Shown piece by piece: positions 8,835 to 18,143 of a DNA stretch of 64,000 nt. Origin of the DNA: Dethiobacter sp. GTDB lineage: Bacteria; Bacillota; Dethiobacteria; Dethiobacterales; Dethiobacteraceae. The translations under genes and the position numbers were made by a program. The notes under the pieces are model-generated. The model was not told the DNA's origin. It searched no databases and saw only the letters and a list, made by a program, of their open reading frames with translations. How positions within the stretch are numbered: position 1 is the first letter of the stretch; the number at the start of each line of letters is the position of its first letter. The stretch spans positions 1-64,000 of the forward strand of contig DYEY01000077.1 of assembly GCA_020725465.1 (NCBI GenBank). Direction: 5' to 3'.

Positions 8835-9266
8835 GTGAAGAAGGTGGAGATTTATACAGACGGCGCCTGCTCCGGCAACCCGGGACCGGGAGGCTTTGCC
8901 GCCGTGCTCAGGTACGGCGGTCAGGAGAAAGAGGTGACCGGAAGCGAAGAGAATACCACCAACCAGAGGATGGAGCTGATGGCAGCTATCGCTGCCCTTG
9001 AACAGCTGAAAGAACCCTGCCACGTGGTGCTGCACAGCGACAGCGCCTACCTGGTCAACGCTTTTAAGCAAAACTGGTTTGCCCGCTGGCGGCAGAACGG
9101 TTGGCTGAACAGCAAAAAGCAGCCGGTGGAAAACCGTGACCTCTGGGAGAGGCTGCTGGTTTTGTGTGAAAAGCACCGGGTGGAATGGGTTAAGGTGCGT
9201 GGCCACGCCGGTGATGAGCTGAATAACCGCTGTGACCGGCTGGCCAGGGAAGCCGTTCCCCGCTGA
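8835..9266 (+). CDS. rnhA: Ribonuclease HI
   Basis: Cleaves the RNA strand of RNA-DNA hybrids. The 143-residue product has the catalytic carboxylates of type 1 RNase H in order: D9 (YTDGACSGNPGPGG), E47 (QRMELMA), D69 (LHSDSAYLVN) and D134 (NRCDRLA), plus the catalytic-loop H124 (VRGHAGDELNN) and the basic WRQNGW region. I chose the GTG at 8835 because GAGGAGG (8821-8827) precedes it by 7 nt and the protein then begins KKVEIYTDGA, as the family does. The open frame reaches back to 8751, but that part is the REP-like repeat. Confidence 0.96.
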   Translation: MKKVEIYTDGACSGNPGPGGFAAVLRYGGQEKEVTGSEENTTNQRMELMAAIAALEQLKEPCHVVLHSDSAYLVNAFKQNWFARWRQNGWLNSKKQPVENRDLWERLLVLCEKHRVEWVKVRGHAGDELNNRCDRLAREAVPR

Positions 9267-9359
9267 CGGAACTTTTCCCCCGGTAAAAACGTCATAATAG
9301 CCGAGTTCCTTCCCTGCGACCATTGACGGCAGGAACAAAGAAAAAAGGGGGAAACCGGG

Positions 9360-10265
9360 TTGAAAAAGAGAAAAACAATGGCGTTCATTCTGGCGGCTCT
9401 GGCACTGCTGGTGTTGCTGGCCGGCTGCGGGGCGCGGCAGAAAACAGCTTATCCCGGCGCTGAGATGCCTGCTCCGGCTGCTCCACCGGCCTTTGGCAGG
9501 GTGGAAGAACGGGGAGCACAGGGGGCGGGGAAACCTGACGATACCGCCCATGTGTCCCTGGCGGTGGAGCAGAAGCTGGTACAGAATGCCGAGCGGTCAA
9601 TCGAGGTGGAAGATATGGATGCCGCCGTGTCTCGCCTGGAGGCTATGGTCAGAGCGGCGGGCGGCCTGGTAGCTGATTCCTCGCAGAGCGGCCGGCCGGG
9701 GGAGAACCGCTACGCCAGTTTTACCCTGAGGGTTCCCACAGACCGTTTTGACGGTTTCCTTGAGGAGCTGGACACCTTGGGCAAGGTTACCAACCGGCGC
9801 AAGTACGCCAACGATGTGACCATGTACTATATTGATCTGGAAGCCCGCATCCGTAACCTTACCCGCCAGGAAGAAAGGCTGCTGGAGATACTGGACAAAG
9901 CTGAGACGGTGGAGGATATCCTGCGGGTGGAACAGGAGTTGTCCCGGGTGCGCGGCCAGCTGGAGTCGCTGAGCGGCGAATTCCGCTACCTGAAGGACCG
10001 GGTGGATTATTCCACCATCCATGTGTACCTGCGTGAGACTCCCGCCGCCAGTACCGTTATTACGGCGCAGGGGCTGAAAGGGGTCTGGGGGCGCGGCTTT
10101 GCGGGACTGGTCCGCTCCGTCAACACCATGCTGGCCGGGCTTGGCAACCTGGTGGTGGCCGGCCTGACCCTGCTGCCCTACCTTCTGCTGCTGGCGCTGG
10201 TTATAGTCCCGGTACTGTTATTCCTGAGGCGCCGGGGAGCAACTCCCCGCGCCCCCCGGGGCTAG
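9360..10265 (+). CDS. DUF4349 domain lipoprotein
   Basis: A predicted surface lipoprotein of the DUF4349 family, function unknown. The 301-residue product has a signal helix ending in LLAGCG (lipidated Cys about residue 23), then a proline-rich spacer. The DUF4349 region (about residues 75-230) includes AGGLVADSSQSG, YIDLEARIRNLTRQEERLL and the coiled-coil segment VEDILRVEQELSRVRGQLE. A C-terminal transmembrane helix (about 264-288) ends in LFLRRRG. Lipid anchor and membrane helix together suggest attachment at both ends. The start is TTG at 9360 behind AGGGGG; an ATG at 9378 is less likely. comEC begins 6 nt after the stop. Confidence 0.86.
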   Translation: MKKRKTMAFILAALALLVLLAGCGARQKTAYPGAEMPAPAAPPAFGRVEERGAQGAGKPDDTAHVSLAVEQKLVQNAERSIEVEDMDAAVSRLEAMVRAAGGLVADSSQSGRPGENRYASFTLRVPTDRFDGFLEELDTLGKVTNRRKYANDVTMYYIDLEARIRNLTRQEERLLEILDKAETVEDILRVEQELSRVRGQLESLSGEFRYLKDRVDYSTIHVYLRETPAASTVITAQGLKGVWGRGFAGLVRSVNTMLAGLGNLVVAGLTLLPYLLLLALVIVPVLLFLRRRGATPRAPRG

Positions 10266-10271
10266 GCATTA

Positions 10272-12614
10272 ATGTCTGCCGCGCTGCCGCTTATCAGCGC
10301 CTCGTTTCTGGCCGGCATCGCGCTGGGAGGGTACTTTGATCCTGCCTGGCGCTGGCCGCTGCTGCTGGCGTTGCTTTTTGGCGGCAGCGCGGTATTTTGT
10401 TACCGTGCGCAGCAAAACCGGACGGCGTCACTTCTCATTGCCGCCGTCTTTGCCTGTCTTGGCGCCGGGCACTTTGCCCTTGCCCGCCAGGCTGTGCATG
10501 GCTCCCTGGCTCCCTTCCGGGGCCGGGAGGTTGCCGCCGTCGGTTATGTGCAATCATATGACAACAAAGCCGGTGTTTTCCTCCTGCGGGTGGAGGAAAT
10601 TGCCCCGGCCGGCAGTGAGCCCCAGCCGGTCAAAGCCCTGGTGAGGGTAAAGGTTATTGATGCCGTCCCCCTGTCACTGGCTTACGGCCGGCGGCTGGCC
10701 GTACGGGGAAACCTGAATGAGCCTCTGGGGCGGCGTAACCCGGGCGGTTTTGACTATGGTGCGCACCTGGAAACAGCCGGTGCGGGAGCAATGATGACTG
10801 TGCGTTCCCGCCAGATGCAGGTTCTGCCGGGCCGGGGAGGCAGCGCACTGCTTCGCCTGGCGGAACAGGCACGCGGCCGGGTGCTGCAGGGGCTGCAGGC
10901 CCACCTTCCGGCGTCTGAGGCCGGGCTGGCGGCGGGCCTCCTTTTGGGCGGTGGCAGCTACGTGGGGGATGATTTGACTGTTGCTTTCCGGCGCCTCGGC
11001 ATTGCCCACCTGCTGGCGGTATCCGGCCTGCATACCGGCTTTGTCGCCGCTTTTGCGTTCTTTCTGGCGGGCAGGCTACGGCGCGGGGTGCCTGGCTTGA
11101 TCATCGTCATGGTTATGCTTGCCGGCTACGTCTTCCTTACCGGCGGCCGCCCTTCTGTCTGGCGGGCGGCTTTAATGTTTGGCCTGGCCTACCTGGGGCG
11201 ATACCTGGGAAGGGAAGCGGACGCGCGGGCCAGTGTGGCAGCGGCCGCCCTGGCACTGGCCGCTTTCCGCCCGCACTGGGTTTTTGAACTGTCTTTCCAG
11301 TTGTCTTTTCTGGTTACCGCAGGACTTCTGCTGCTGGTACCGCGCTTTATGTCCTTTCTTACGCCCCTCGGCCGCCTGGCTTCCCCCGCAGCCGTGGTGC
11401 TGGCCGCCCAGGCGGCGGTGCTGCCGCTGCAGGTTTCCCATTTTGGCCTGTTGCCGCTCCTTGCCCTGCCCGCGAACCTGTTGTGTGTGCCGCTGGTGGG
11501 GCTTTTCATGTCTCTTGGGCTGGCGGGGATGCTGCTTTCGTTCACCTGGCAGCCGCTGGCGGCGCCCTTTTACCTGGCTGCCCTGCCCATACTGACCGTT
11601 CTGGAGCGGCTGCCGCGGCTGATGGCCGGCCTGCCCTTTGCCTCGCTGCCTCTGAATCCGCCTGGCGAGGTCTGGCTGGCCTACCTGGCGGCACTGGCGT
11701 TATTTATTGCTGCACCCAGGGTACGCTGGTCGCGGCTGAAAGTTGTCATAGCCGTCCTCATCTGCCTGAACCTGTTGTGCCTGGGCAGCCTGGCGGGTGA
11801 GCTAAGGGCGCCGAGGAGCGAAATCAGTTTCCTGGATGTGGGACAGGGGCTGTCGGTTTTTATCCGTACCCCCGGCGGCAGGGCGGTGCTGGTGGATGCC
11901 GGCCCGGCCGATACCGGCTTTGACAGCGGTGAAAGAATAGTGTTGCCGTTTTTGCGGCAGCGCCGGGTCAGGAGCCTGGACCTGCTCATCCTTACCCACC
12001 CGCACAGTGACCACTATGGCGGCATGCGGGCCCTGGCTGAACAGGTGCCTGTGCGTTTATTCGCCTCCAGCGGCCAGTCTGAGGAATCGGCGGCATTCGG
12101 CCGGCTGCTGGCTACGCTGGAGAGCCGCAACGTGCAGGCGGTTGAACTGCAGGCGGGGGACCGCCTGCTGCTGGACAGAAGAACCACCGTTACCGTCCTG
12201 TCCCCGCCTGAGGAGAAGTTTTGGGGCACTTCCGATGATGTCAACAATAATTCGCTGGTGCTTCTTTTTGACCTGGACGGCTTTGGTATCTTAATCACCG
12301 GGGATGCGGAGAAGGAGGCGTTGGGCCGCCTGGCAGGCGCGGGGGAGCTTCCGGCCGCCGCCGTGCTCCAGGTGCCGCACCACGGCAGCCGGAGCGCCAT
12401 GCCGGAGGATTTTCTAAAGGCTCTTGACGCCAGGGTCGCCGTTATCCCGGTGGGCAAAAATCCGTTCGGCCACCCTCACCCTGAAACATTGTCCCTGCTT
12501 CAGGCTCATGTGCCAGCTGTTTTCAGGACCGACTTGCACGGAGCCGTTACTTTTTATAACAGCGGCGGCAGCTGGCGGGTCCGGACCCAGGTCGTCCGGA
12601 ATAACAGGGAGTAG
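10272..12614 (+). CDS. comEC: DNA uptake channel ComEC/Rec2
   Basis: The membrane channel that takes single-stranded DNA into the cytoplasm during natural transformation. The 780-residue product shows the three usual parts: an N-terminal soluble DUF4131 region between hydrophobic segments, the polytopic 'Competence' domain (including LGIAHLLAVSGLHTGFVAAF), and a C-terminal metallo-beta-lactamase domain. That domain starts at ISFLDVGQGLSVFI and carries the metal ligands LTHPHSDHYGG, with a later VPHHGSR motif. Metal ligands look intact, so the nuclease-like domain is probably active. With comEA it suggests part of a competence apparatus; no comG pilus genes are in the window. Confidence 0.95.
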   Translation: MSAALPLISASFLAGIALGGYFDPAWRWPLLLALLFGGSAVFCYRAQQNRTASLLIAAVFACLGAGHFALARQAVHGSLAPFRGREVAAVGYVQSYDNKAGVFLLRVEEIAPAGSEPQPVKALVRVKVIDAVPLSLAYGRRLAVRGNLNEPLGRRNPGGFDYGAHLETAGAGAMMTVRSRQMQVLPGRGGSALLRLAEQARGRVLQGLQAHLPASEAGLAAGLLLGGGSYVGDDLTVAFRRLGIAHLLAVSGLHTGFVAAFAFFLAGRLRRGVPGLIIVMVMLAGYVFLTGGRPSVWRAALMFGLAYLGRYLGREADARASVAAAALALAAFRPHWVFELSFQLSFLVTAGLLLLVPRFMSFLTPLGRLASPAAVVLAAQAAVLPLQVSHFGLLPLLALPANLLCVPLVGLFMSLGLAGMLLSFTWQPLAAPFYLAALPILTVLERLPRLMAGLPFASLPLNPPGEVWLAYLAALALFIAAPRVRWSRLKVVIAVLICLNLLCLGSLAGELRAPRSEISFLDVGQGLSVFIRTPGGRAVLVDAGPADTGFDSGERIVLPFLRQRRVRSLDLLILTHPHSDHYGGMRALAEQVPVRLFASSGQSEESAAFGRLLATLESRNVQAVELQAGDRLLLDRRTTVTVLSPPEEKFWGTSDDVNNNSLVLLFDLDGFGILITGDAEKEALGRLAGAGELPAAAVLQVPHHGSRSAMPEDFLKALDARVAVIPVGKNPFGHPHPETLSLLQAHVPAVFRTDLHGAVTFYNSGGSWRVRTQVVRNNRE

Positions 12615-12622
12615 GTGGGTCA

Positions 12623-12650
12623 TAATATTTCCCGGTTTGGTTCATAATAT
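12623..12650 (+). promoter_or_regulatory. Candidate sigma-E-type promoter before the GT4 gene
   Basis: TAATATT (12623-12629) matches the B. subtilis sigma-E -35 pattern KMATATT exactly and is followed after 13 nt by CATAATAT (12643-12650), close to the -10 pattern CATACAMT. The spacing is about 1 nt short of the usual 14-15. TCATAATAT also occurs upstream (12620-12628), giving a 9-nt direct repeat with a 22-nt period. The glycosyltransferase start lies 35 nt downstream. Sigma-E control of glycogen genes is known in B. subtilis; its use here is inference. Confidence 0.35.
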
Positions 12651-12684
12651 GGGAAACTTCAACAAGCCGGGGTGATCTTTTGCT

Positions 12685-13944
12685 TTGAGAGTATTGATGC
12701 TGTCCTGGGAATTTCCGCCGCGGGTGGTGGGAGGCCTGGCCAGGCATGTCCATGATCTTACCATGGCACTGGCTGACGCCGGGGTGGAGGTGGACGTGAT
12801 AACCGTGGCCGAGAACGGCAGCCGGGAGGCTGAAACCCTGCAGGGAGTGGATATCTACCGGGTTAAGCCTTTTCACCTGGTCCCGCGCGATTTTATCTCC
12901 GGTATCCTGCAGCTCAATATCGCCATGCTGGAGAAAGTGATTGAACTTTTACGCCGCGGGGTGACTTATGATATCATACATGCCCATGACTGGCTGGTTG
13001 CCCTGGCGGCGCGGGCGGTCAAACACGGTGAGAAACTGCCCCTGGTGGCAACCATCCACGCCACCGAATACGGGCGCAACCGGGGCCTGCACAATGACGA
13101 GCAGCGCTACATAAGTGACGTGGAATGGTGGCTTACTTATGAGGCCTGGAGAGTTATTTGCTGCAGCCGCTACATGCGCCACGAGCTGCAGCGGGTTTTC
13201 CAGCTACCGGATGATAAAATCAGTACAATCCCAAACGGAGTTGACCCCCGGCAGTTTCGGGCCGGCAGGAACGACCCCGCGGTAAGGGAGCGCTTCGCCG
13301 CCCCTGATGAAAAAATCGTCTTTTTTGTCGGCCGCCTGGTGCAGGAAAAGGGGGTCCATCTCCTGCTCGATGCTGTGCCCAGGGTGCTGGCCGCGGCCCC
13401 GCGGGTCAGGTTTGTGATCGCCGGCAAAGGGCCGGAAATGGAACACCTGCAAGACCGCGCCCGGCAACTTGGTATCGGGCAGCATGTCCATTTCACCGGC
13501 TTTATCGATGATGCCACCAGGAATTCAATTTACCGTGCTTCGTCTCTGGCTGTTTTCCCCAGTCTTTATGAGCCTTTCGGGATTGTGGCCCTGGAAGCCA
13601 TGGCGGCGGGAGTACCGGTGGTGGTTTCCGATACGGGCGGGCTGTCAGAAATTGTCCAGCACGGTGTGGACGGCCTGAAATGCTACACGGGGAACGCCGT
13701 ATCCCTGGCCGACCAGATGATAGCCATACTTAACAACAGCGGTCTTGCCTGTAAACTGGCGGAAAACGCTGTCGCCAAGGTGGACGCTCAGTTTTCCTGG
13801 CAGGAAATTGCACGGCAGACGGTGAAAACATACCAGGATGTTCTGGCGAGCCACGCCGGGAGCGATTGGTTGCAGGCAGCAAAGGATGGGATTGTTGCGC
13901 CGCGGCCGAAAGGGGTTGGCCGGGAACCGGTGGGAATACATTAG
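12685..13944 (+). CDS. GT4 family glycosyltransferase (glycogen synthase-like)
   Basis: A retaining GT-B glycosyltransferase of family GT4, 419 residues. The N-terminal acceptor domain begins RVLMLSWEFPPRVVGGLARH, a start shared with GT4/GT5 alpha-glucan synthases, and contains IIHAHDWL and ATIHATEYGRNRG. The C-terminal donor domain has FVGRLVQEKGVH and the E-x7-E type motif EPFGIVALEAMAAG followed by PVVVSDTGGLSE. The start is TTG at 12685 with GGGGTGA upstream. Next to a sugar nucleotidyltransferase and three GH57 enzymes including a branching enzyme, it is the likely polymerase of an alpha-1,4-glucan. The donor sugar is not visible in the sequence. Confidence 0.87.
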   Translation: MRVLMLSWEFPPRVVGGLARHVHDLTMALADAGVEVDVITVAENGSREAETLQGVDIYRVKPFHLVPRDFISGILQLNIAMLEKVIELLRRGVTYDIIHAHDWLVALAARAVKHGEKLPLVATIHATEYGRNRGLHNDEQRYISDVEWWLTYEAWRVICCSRYMRHELQRVFQLPDDKISTIPNGVDPRQFRAGRNDPAVRERFAAPDEKIVFFVGRLVQEKGVHLLLDAVPRVLAAAPRVRFVIAGKGPEMEHLQDRARQLGIGQHVHFTGFIDDATRNSIYRASSLAVFPSLYEPFGIVALEAMAAGVPVVVSDTGGLSEIVQHGVDGLKCYTGNAVSLADQMIAILNNSGLACKLAENAVAKVDAQFSWQEIARQTVKTYQDVLASHAGSDWLQAAKDGIVAPRPKGVGREPVGIH

Positions 13945-13974
13945 TTTAACTTCAAACCGCAGGGGTGATATATT

Positions 13975-16452
13975 TTGAAAGTGATTGTTATGGCCGGTGG
14001 TGAAGGTTCGCGGCTGAGGCCTCTTACCTGTGACCGGCCAAAGCCCATGGTGCCTATCATGAACCGGCCGATGATGGAGCACATTGTGGCCTTGCTGAAA
14101 ACACACGGCCTGACTGAAATCGGTGTTACCCTGCAGTACCTGCCGGAGCAGATAAAAAATTATTTCGGAGACGGCCGGGAATTTGGCGTCAGCATGCGTT
14201 ATTTTGTGGAGGATTCGCCGCTGGGCACGGCCGGCAGCGTAAAAAATACCGGTTCTTTTCCGGATGAGACCTTTCTGGTCATAAGCGGCGACGCGCTTAC
14301 CGATTTTGACCTGAGCCGGGCTGTGGATTTTCACCGCCTGAAGGGAGGGGTGGCCACCCTTATCCTGACCCGGGTGCCGGAACCGCTTGAATACGGGGTT
14401 GTTATCACCGGCAAAGACGGCCGCATAACCAGGTTTCTGGAGAAGCCGGGCTGGGGGGAGGTTTTCAGCGATACCGTCAACACGGGAATTTATATACTGG
14501 AGCCGGAGGTGCTGACCCATTTTGACCAGGGCGTGACGTTTGACTTCGCCCGCGACCTTTTTCCCCTGTTAATGTCCAGAGGCTACCCCCTCTTTGGCTA
14601 TATCGCCGAAGGTTACTGGTGTGACATCGGCAACCTGCAGCAGTACCAGCAGGCTCACCTGGACATCCTGCAGGGCAGGGTGCGGGTACAGTTTGCGGAA
14701 AAAGAAGCCGAGCCCGGCGTCTTCATGGGTGAGAATGTAACTGTTGAACCGGGAGCGCAAATCAGCGGGCCTGTCCTGATCGGCCGCGGCGCCAGAATCG
14801 GCCGGGGCGCCCGGGTGGAGGACTGCACCGTTATCGGGCCCAACTCCCAGGTGGACGCCTATGCCTCGGTCAAGCGCGGCCTGCTCTGGCGCAATGTGTA
14901 TGTGGACCAGCGGGTGGAAGTGCGCGGGGCGGTGCTTTGTAACCGTGTGCAGGTAAAGCGGGGTACAGCCATTTTTGAAGGGGCCGTAGTCGGCGATGAC
15001 ACGGTGCTGGAAGAAGGCTGCACGCTGAAACCGGAGGTAAAGATCTGGCCGCACAAGCGGGTGGAAAGCGGAAGTGTGGTTACGGAGAATCTGATCTGGG
15101 GGACGAAGCCGGCCCGGAGCCTGTTTGGCTTTGACGGCATCAGCGGCAGCGTCAACCTGGAAGTTACACCGGAATTGGTGGCAAAACTCGGTGTAGCCTA
15201 CGGTTCTTTGCTCGGTGAGGGCAGCGGGGCGGTTGTGGCCAGCGACGATTGGAAAGCCTCGCGTATGTTGAAGGAAGCGGCCATGGCCGGCCTCCTTTCC
15301 TCAGGTGTCCGGGTATATGATATCGGCACCGCCGTAACGCCCATTACAAGGCAGGCGGTAAAACAGATGGATGTACGCGGCGGCATCCACATCCAGCTGG
15401 CCCGGGAAAACGGCGCCAATACCAGGATCAGGTTTTTTGACTCCAGCGGCCTGGACCTGCCCAGGAGCTGGGAGAAAAAAATCGAACAGGCGTTTTACCG
15501 GGAGGATTTTAAGCGCGTCAGGGGTCTGGACGTGGGAGAAACGATAAAGGTAAGCAACTTCGCCGAGAGATATGTATCAGGGCTTTTTGATACGCTGGAT
15601 TCAGAGCCGTTCAGAGGTAAACCGCGCAAGGTGGTCCTGGCCTATACGACCTGCTGGCTCTACTCGCTGCTGCTTCCCCTGTTGCACCGGCTAAACTGTG
15701 AGGTATATACCGTCTCCGCTCCCTCTGCCACCATTCCGCCCACACTGGAATGGCTGCGGGGCAATTTCGGCCAGGTGGCGGAAACAGTAAGAAGCCTGGG
15801 CGCCGATTTGGGGGCGGTTATGGACTCCAATGCGGAGAACCTGGTCCTGTTTGACAGCCAGGGGCGCATCGTGGCCGATGAGCTGTACCTGGCGCTGACC
15901 TCGCTGTTGATGTTCAGAGCCAATACCGGCGGCACGGTGGCGGTGCCCGTAACCGCTCCGGATGTCATAGAGAAGCTGGCGGGCCAGTACCAGGGCAGGG
16001 TGTTGCGGACCAGGACGGCGCCGCGTTTCCTTATGGAAGCCCTGAAGGAAGAAGTCCCGCCCGCTGGCAAGCTTGACCAGCTTACTTTTATTTTTGATGC
16101 CATAGCTTCACTGTTTAAGATACTGGAATACCTGGCTGCCCATAACACTACCCTGGACTCGCTGGTGGACAGCATACCCTGTTTTCACTTGCACCAGCGC
16201 GAGGTGAATTGTTCCTGGGCGGCCAAGGGTGCGGTGATGCGCCGCCTGATCGAAGAGACAGAAGGGGGCGACGTGGAGCTGATTGACGGGGTTAAAGTCA
16301 AACACGGTCAGGGCTGGGCCCTGGTCCTGCCCGACCCGGAAAGGCCCGCCTACCGTGTCTTTGGTGAGGGATACTCGGTGGAAATGGCCGAGGAACTGAC
16401 CGACTTCTACGCCAAAAAAATTCAGACCATCCAGGATGAGCTGAAGAAATGA
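13975..16452 (+). CDS. Sugar-1-phosphate nucleotidyltransferase fused to a degenerate phosphomannomutase domain
   Basis: An 825-residue three-part protein. Residues 1-235 form a nucleotidyltransferase with the signature [22 protein letters not shown], which makes NDP-sugar from sugar-1-phosphate and NTP. About residues 245-360 are left-handed beta-helix hexapeptide repeats. Residues 385-820 resemble phosphomannomutase/phosphoglucomutase, but all three signature loops are lost: the phosphoserine loop is replaced by [12 protein letters not shown] (about 470), the metal loop DGDGDR by [12 protein letters not shown] (about 615), and the phosphate-binding loop by [12 protein letters not shown] (about 785). 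This part is probably not a mutase. Such fusions are usually annotated mannose-1-phosphate guanylyltransferase; the neighbours suggest glucose-1-phosphate as another substrate. TTG start; a strong terminator follows. Confidence 0.85.
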   Translation: MKVIVMAGGEGSRLRPLTCDRPKPMVPIMNRPMMEHIVALLKTHGLTEIGVTLQYLPEQIKNYFGDGREFGVSMRYFVEDSPLGTAGSVKNTGSFPDETFLVISGDALTDFDLSRAVDFHRLKGGVATLILTRVPEPLEYGVVITGKDGRITRFLEKPGWGEVFSDTVNTGIYILEPEVLTHFDQGVTFDFARDLFPLLMSRGYPLFGYIAEGYWCDIGNLQQYQQAHLDILQGRVRVQFAEKEAEPGVFMGENVTVEPGAQISGPVLIGRGARIGRGARVEDCTVIGPNSQVDAYASVKRGLLWRNVYVDQRVEVRGAVLCNRVQVKRGTAIFEGAVVGDDTVLEEGCTLKPEVKIWPHKRVESGSVVTENLIWGTKPARSLFGFDGISGSVNLEVTPELVAKLGVAYGSLLGEGSGAVVASDDWKASRMLKEAAMAGLLSSGVRVYDIGTAVTPITRQAVKQMDVRGGIHIQLARENGANTRIRFFDSSGLDLPRSWEKKIEQAFYREDFKRVRGLDVGETIKVSNFAERYVSGLFDTLDSEPFRGKPRKVVLAYTTCWLYSLLLPLLHRLNCEVYTVSAPSATIPPTLEWLRGNFGQVAETVRSLGADLGAVMDSNAENLVLFDSQGRIVADELYLALTSLLMFRANTGGTVAVPVTAPDVIEKLAGQYQGRVLRTRTAPRFLMEALKEEVPPAGKLDQLTFIFDAIASLFKILEYLAAHNTTLDSLVDSIPCFHLHQREVNCSWAAKGAVMRRLIEETEGGDVELIDGVKVKHGQGWALVLPDPERPAYRVFGEGYSVEMAEELTDFYAKKIQTIQDELKK

Positions 16453-16484
16453 GCAGTACGCCCCGCACTTGCGGGGCGTACTGC
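16453..16484. terminator. Strong hairpin between convergent genes
   Basis: A perfect 14-bp stem (GCAGTACGCCCCGC / GCGGGGCGTACTGC) with an ACTT loop starts at the base after the nucleotidyltransferase stop. The bases after it are A/T-rich without a long U run. The minus-strand branching enzyme gene ends at 16515, so this probably serves both directions. Confidence 0.8.
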
Positions 16485-16514
16485 ATTTATAAATAAAAGG
16501 TTAATCACCGCCCC

Positions 16515-18143
16515 CTATACCGATGACCCCAGCGGGACCGCCACCTTTACCGTGCGGTCCCGGGGCGCGTACAGGCGGTAATCCAGGTCGGGAAAAATGC
16601 TGTCTTTTTCGCGCAGGCCGGCCAGCCAGACGGCGTCGATGCTGTTATTGTAAATCTGTTGGTGCAGGCGCATGAACCTGACAATATGGTCTTCGGCCCG
16701 CTGCCGCGCATATCCGGCCATGGTGCCGCTGGCCAGGATAAACGGCCAGTCGCTGGACTGAGCGAGGAGCAGTTCCCGTGCCAACTGGTCCAGGGCTTCC
16801 TTTTGCAGGCCGGAGGCAGCCGGAAAATCGCCTGCTGCCCGGGCCATGCGGATAGCGGCTTCGTGCAGGTGGCGGTACAGCCAGTCGTTGGCCCCGTTCA
16901 GCCATACTTCGTGGTAACCCTTGTTGCCCCAGCTTGAGGGGTTGGGTTCCGCTTCCTGCAGCGGTTGGGGCAGCGACAGGTATTCACTGGGAGTGGCGGG
17001 ACGGAATACGTCCTGGTCGTAATGGATTTTGCGGAAGAGGTCTTCCAGCCAGTCCGGACCTTCATACCACCAGTGGCCAAACAGCTCGGCGTCGTAAGGG
17101 GCCACCACGATGGGGGGACGGCCTGTCTGCTCCGCCAGGTACTCTATCTGGTGCTCCCGGTTGAACATGAAGTTGCCGGCATGCTCGGCCAGGCGCCTGC
17201 GGGCGTTGCCGGGATGGTACGGCTCCTTGTGGTTGGTTTTCCCTGTGATGCGGTAATACTTGAAACCGGTATGGATCTGTATGCCGTCGGGGTGGATATA
17301 CGGCCCGATATAGTCATAAGGCAGGTCAAAGCCGATATCCCGGTAGAAATCGCGGTAGTCAAAATCGCCCGGGTAGCCTTCGGTTTTGCTCCAGACCTGT
17401 TTGGAAGACTCTGGGTCGCGCCCGAAGGCGGCGACGCCGGCAGGGGTGACAAGCGGGCTGTAGACACCGAAGGCGGGACGGGGTGTGGCGAAAAGTACGC
17501 CGTGGCTGTCGAGGAAAAAGTAATTGATTCCGAGGTCGGCCAGGATGGAATCCAATCCGTGCTCGTAGGCACACTCAGGCAGCCAGATCCCTTTGGGAGA
17601 CTGGCCGAAGAGCCTGGCATGCTGTTCAACCGCCAGTGCGACCTGGGCATAGACAGCCTCCGGCTGGGTAAACAGGAGCGGCAGGTAACCGTGGGTACCG
17701 GCACAGGTGATCAGCTCCAGCTTGCCTGTGGCGGCCAGCCTGCGTAACGGGCCGGCCATGTCTCCCCGGTAAAGGTGGAAAAAGCGGGAATAAGTCTCCC
17801 GGAGACGGTGCCGGTACATCTGTGCCAGGTCTGAAAACGCCGGGTCTCCCGCGGTTCGGGCCACTTCCCTGTCCGCCAGGTCAAGCAGCTTTTCCAGGTA
17901 AGCGCGGTATTTCTCCCTGAGGTAGCCATCCTGCCACATGGCGGCCAGTGTGGGTGAAACAGACAGGGTAAGGCGGAAATCTATGCCGTCATCCTGCAAT
18001 CTTTCCAGTACGGCCAAAAGCGGCAGGTAGGTCTCGGTCATCGCTTCAAAAAACCATTTTTCCTCCAGGGAAAAAGCATGCTCCGGATGTTTGACAAAGG
18101 GCAGGTGCGCGTGCAGTACCAGGGCTAAGTATCCTTTAGTCAC
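16515..18143 (-). CDS. GH57 1,4-alpha-glucan branching enzyme (DUF1957)
   Basis: Creates alpha-1,6 branches in alpha-1,4-glucan. The 542-residue product is a GH57 enzyme of the DUF1957 branching type. It begins GYLALVLHAHLPFVKHPEH. The nucleophile region is GIWLPECAYEHGLD (Glu in PEC) and the acid region is PYDAELFGHWWYEGPDWL (Asp in YDAELFGHWW). The helical C-terminal domain includes SSWGNKGYHEVWLNGAN. I chose the GTG at 18143, preceded by GAGGGGG; it overlaps the end of the DUF4912 gene by 8 nt, so the two are coupled. The longer open frame to 18314 lies inside DUF4912. This enzyme replaces a classical GH13 GlgB. Confidence 0.93.
   Translation of the reverse strand: MTKGYLALVLHAHLPFVKHPEHAFSLEEKWFFEAMTETYLPLLAVLERLQDDGIDFRLTLSVSPTLAAMWQDGYLREKYRAYLEKLLDLADREVARTAGDPAFSDLAQMYRHRLRETYSRFFHLYRGDMAGPLRRLAATGKLELITCAGTHGYLPLLFTQPEAVYAQVALAVEQHARLFGQSPKGIWLPECAYEHGLDSILADLGINYFFLDSHGVLFATPRPAFGVYSPLVTPAGVAAFGRDPESSKQVWSKTEGYPGDFDYRDFYRDIGFDLPYDYIGPYIHPDGIQIHTGFKYYRITGKTNHKEPYHPGNARRRLAEHAGNFMFNREHQIEYLAEQTGRPPIVVAPYDAELFGHWWYEGPDWLEDLFRKIHYDQDVFRPATPSEYLSLPQPLQEAEPNPSSWGNKGYHEVWLNGANDWLYRHLHEAAIRMARAAGDFPAASGLQKEALDQLARELLLAQSSDWPFILASGTMAGYARQRAEDHIVRFMRLHQQIYNNSIDAVWLAGLREKDSIFPDLDYRLYAPRDRTVKVAVPLGSSV

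Noticed and set aside
14560-15160. Long minus-strand frames inside the nucleotidyltransferase gene and similar frames elsewhere
   Set aside because: They are opposite-strand shadows of GC-rich genes with high third-position GC, without ribosome sites or known domains.
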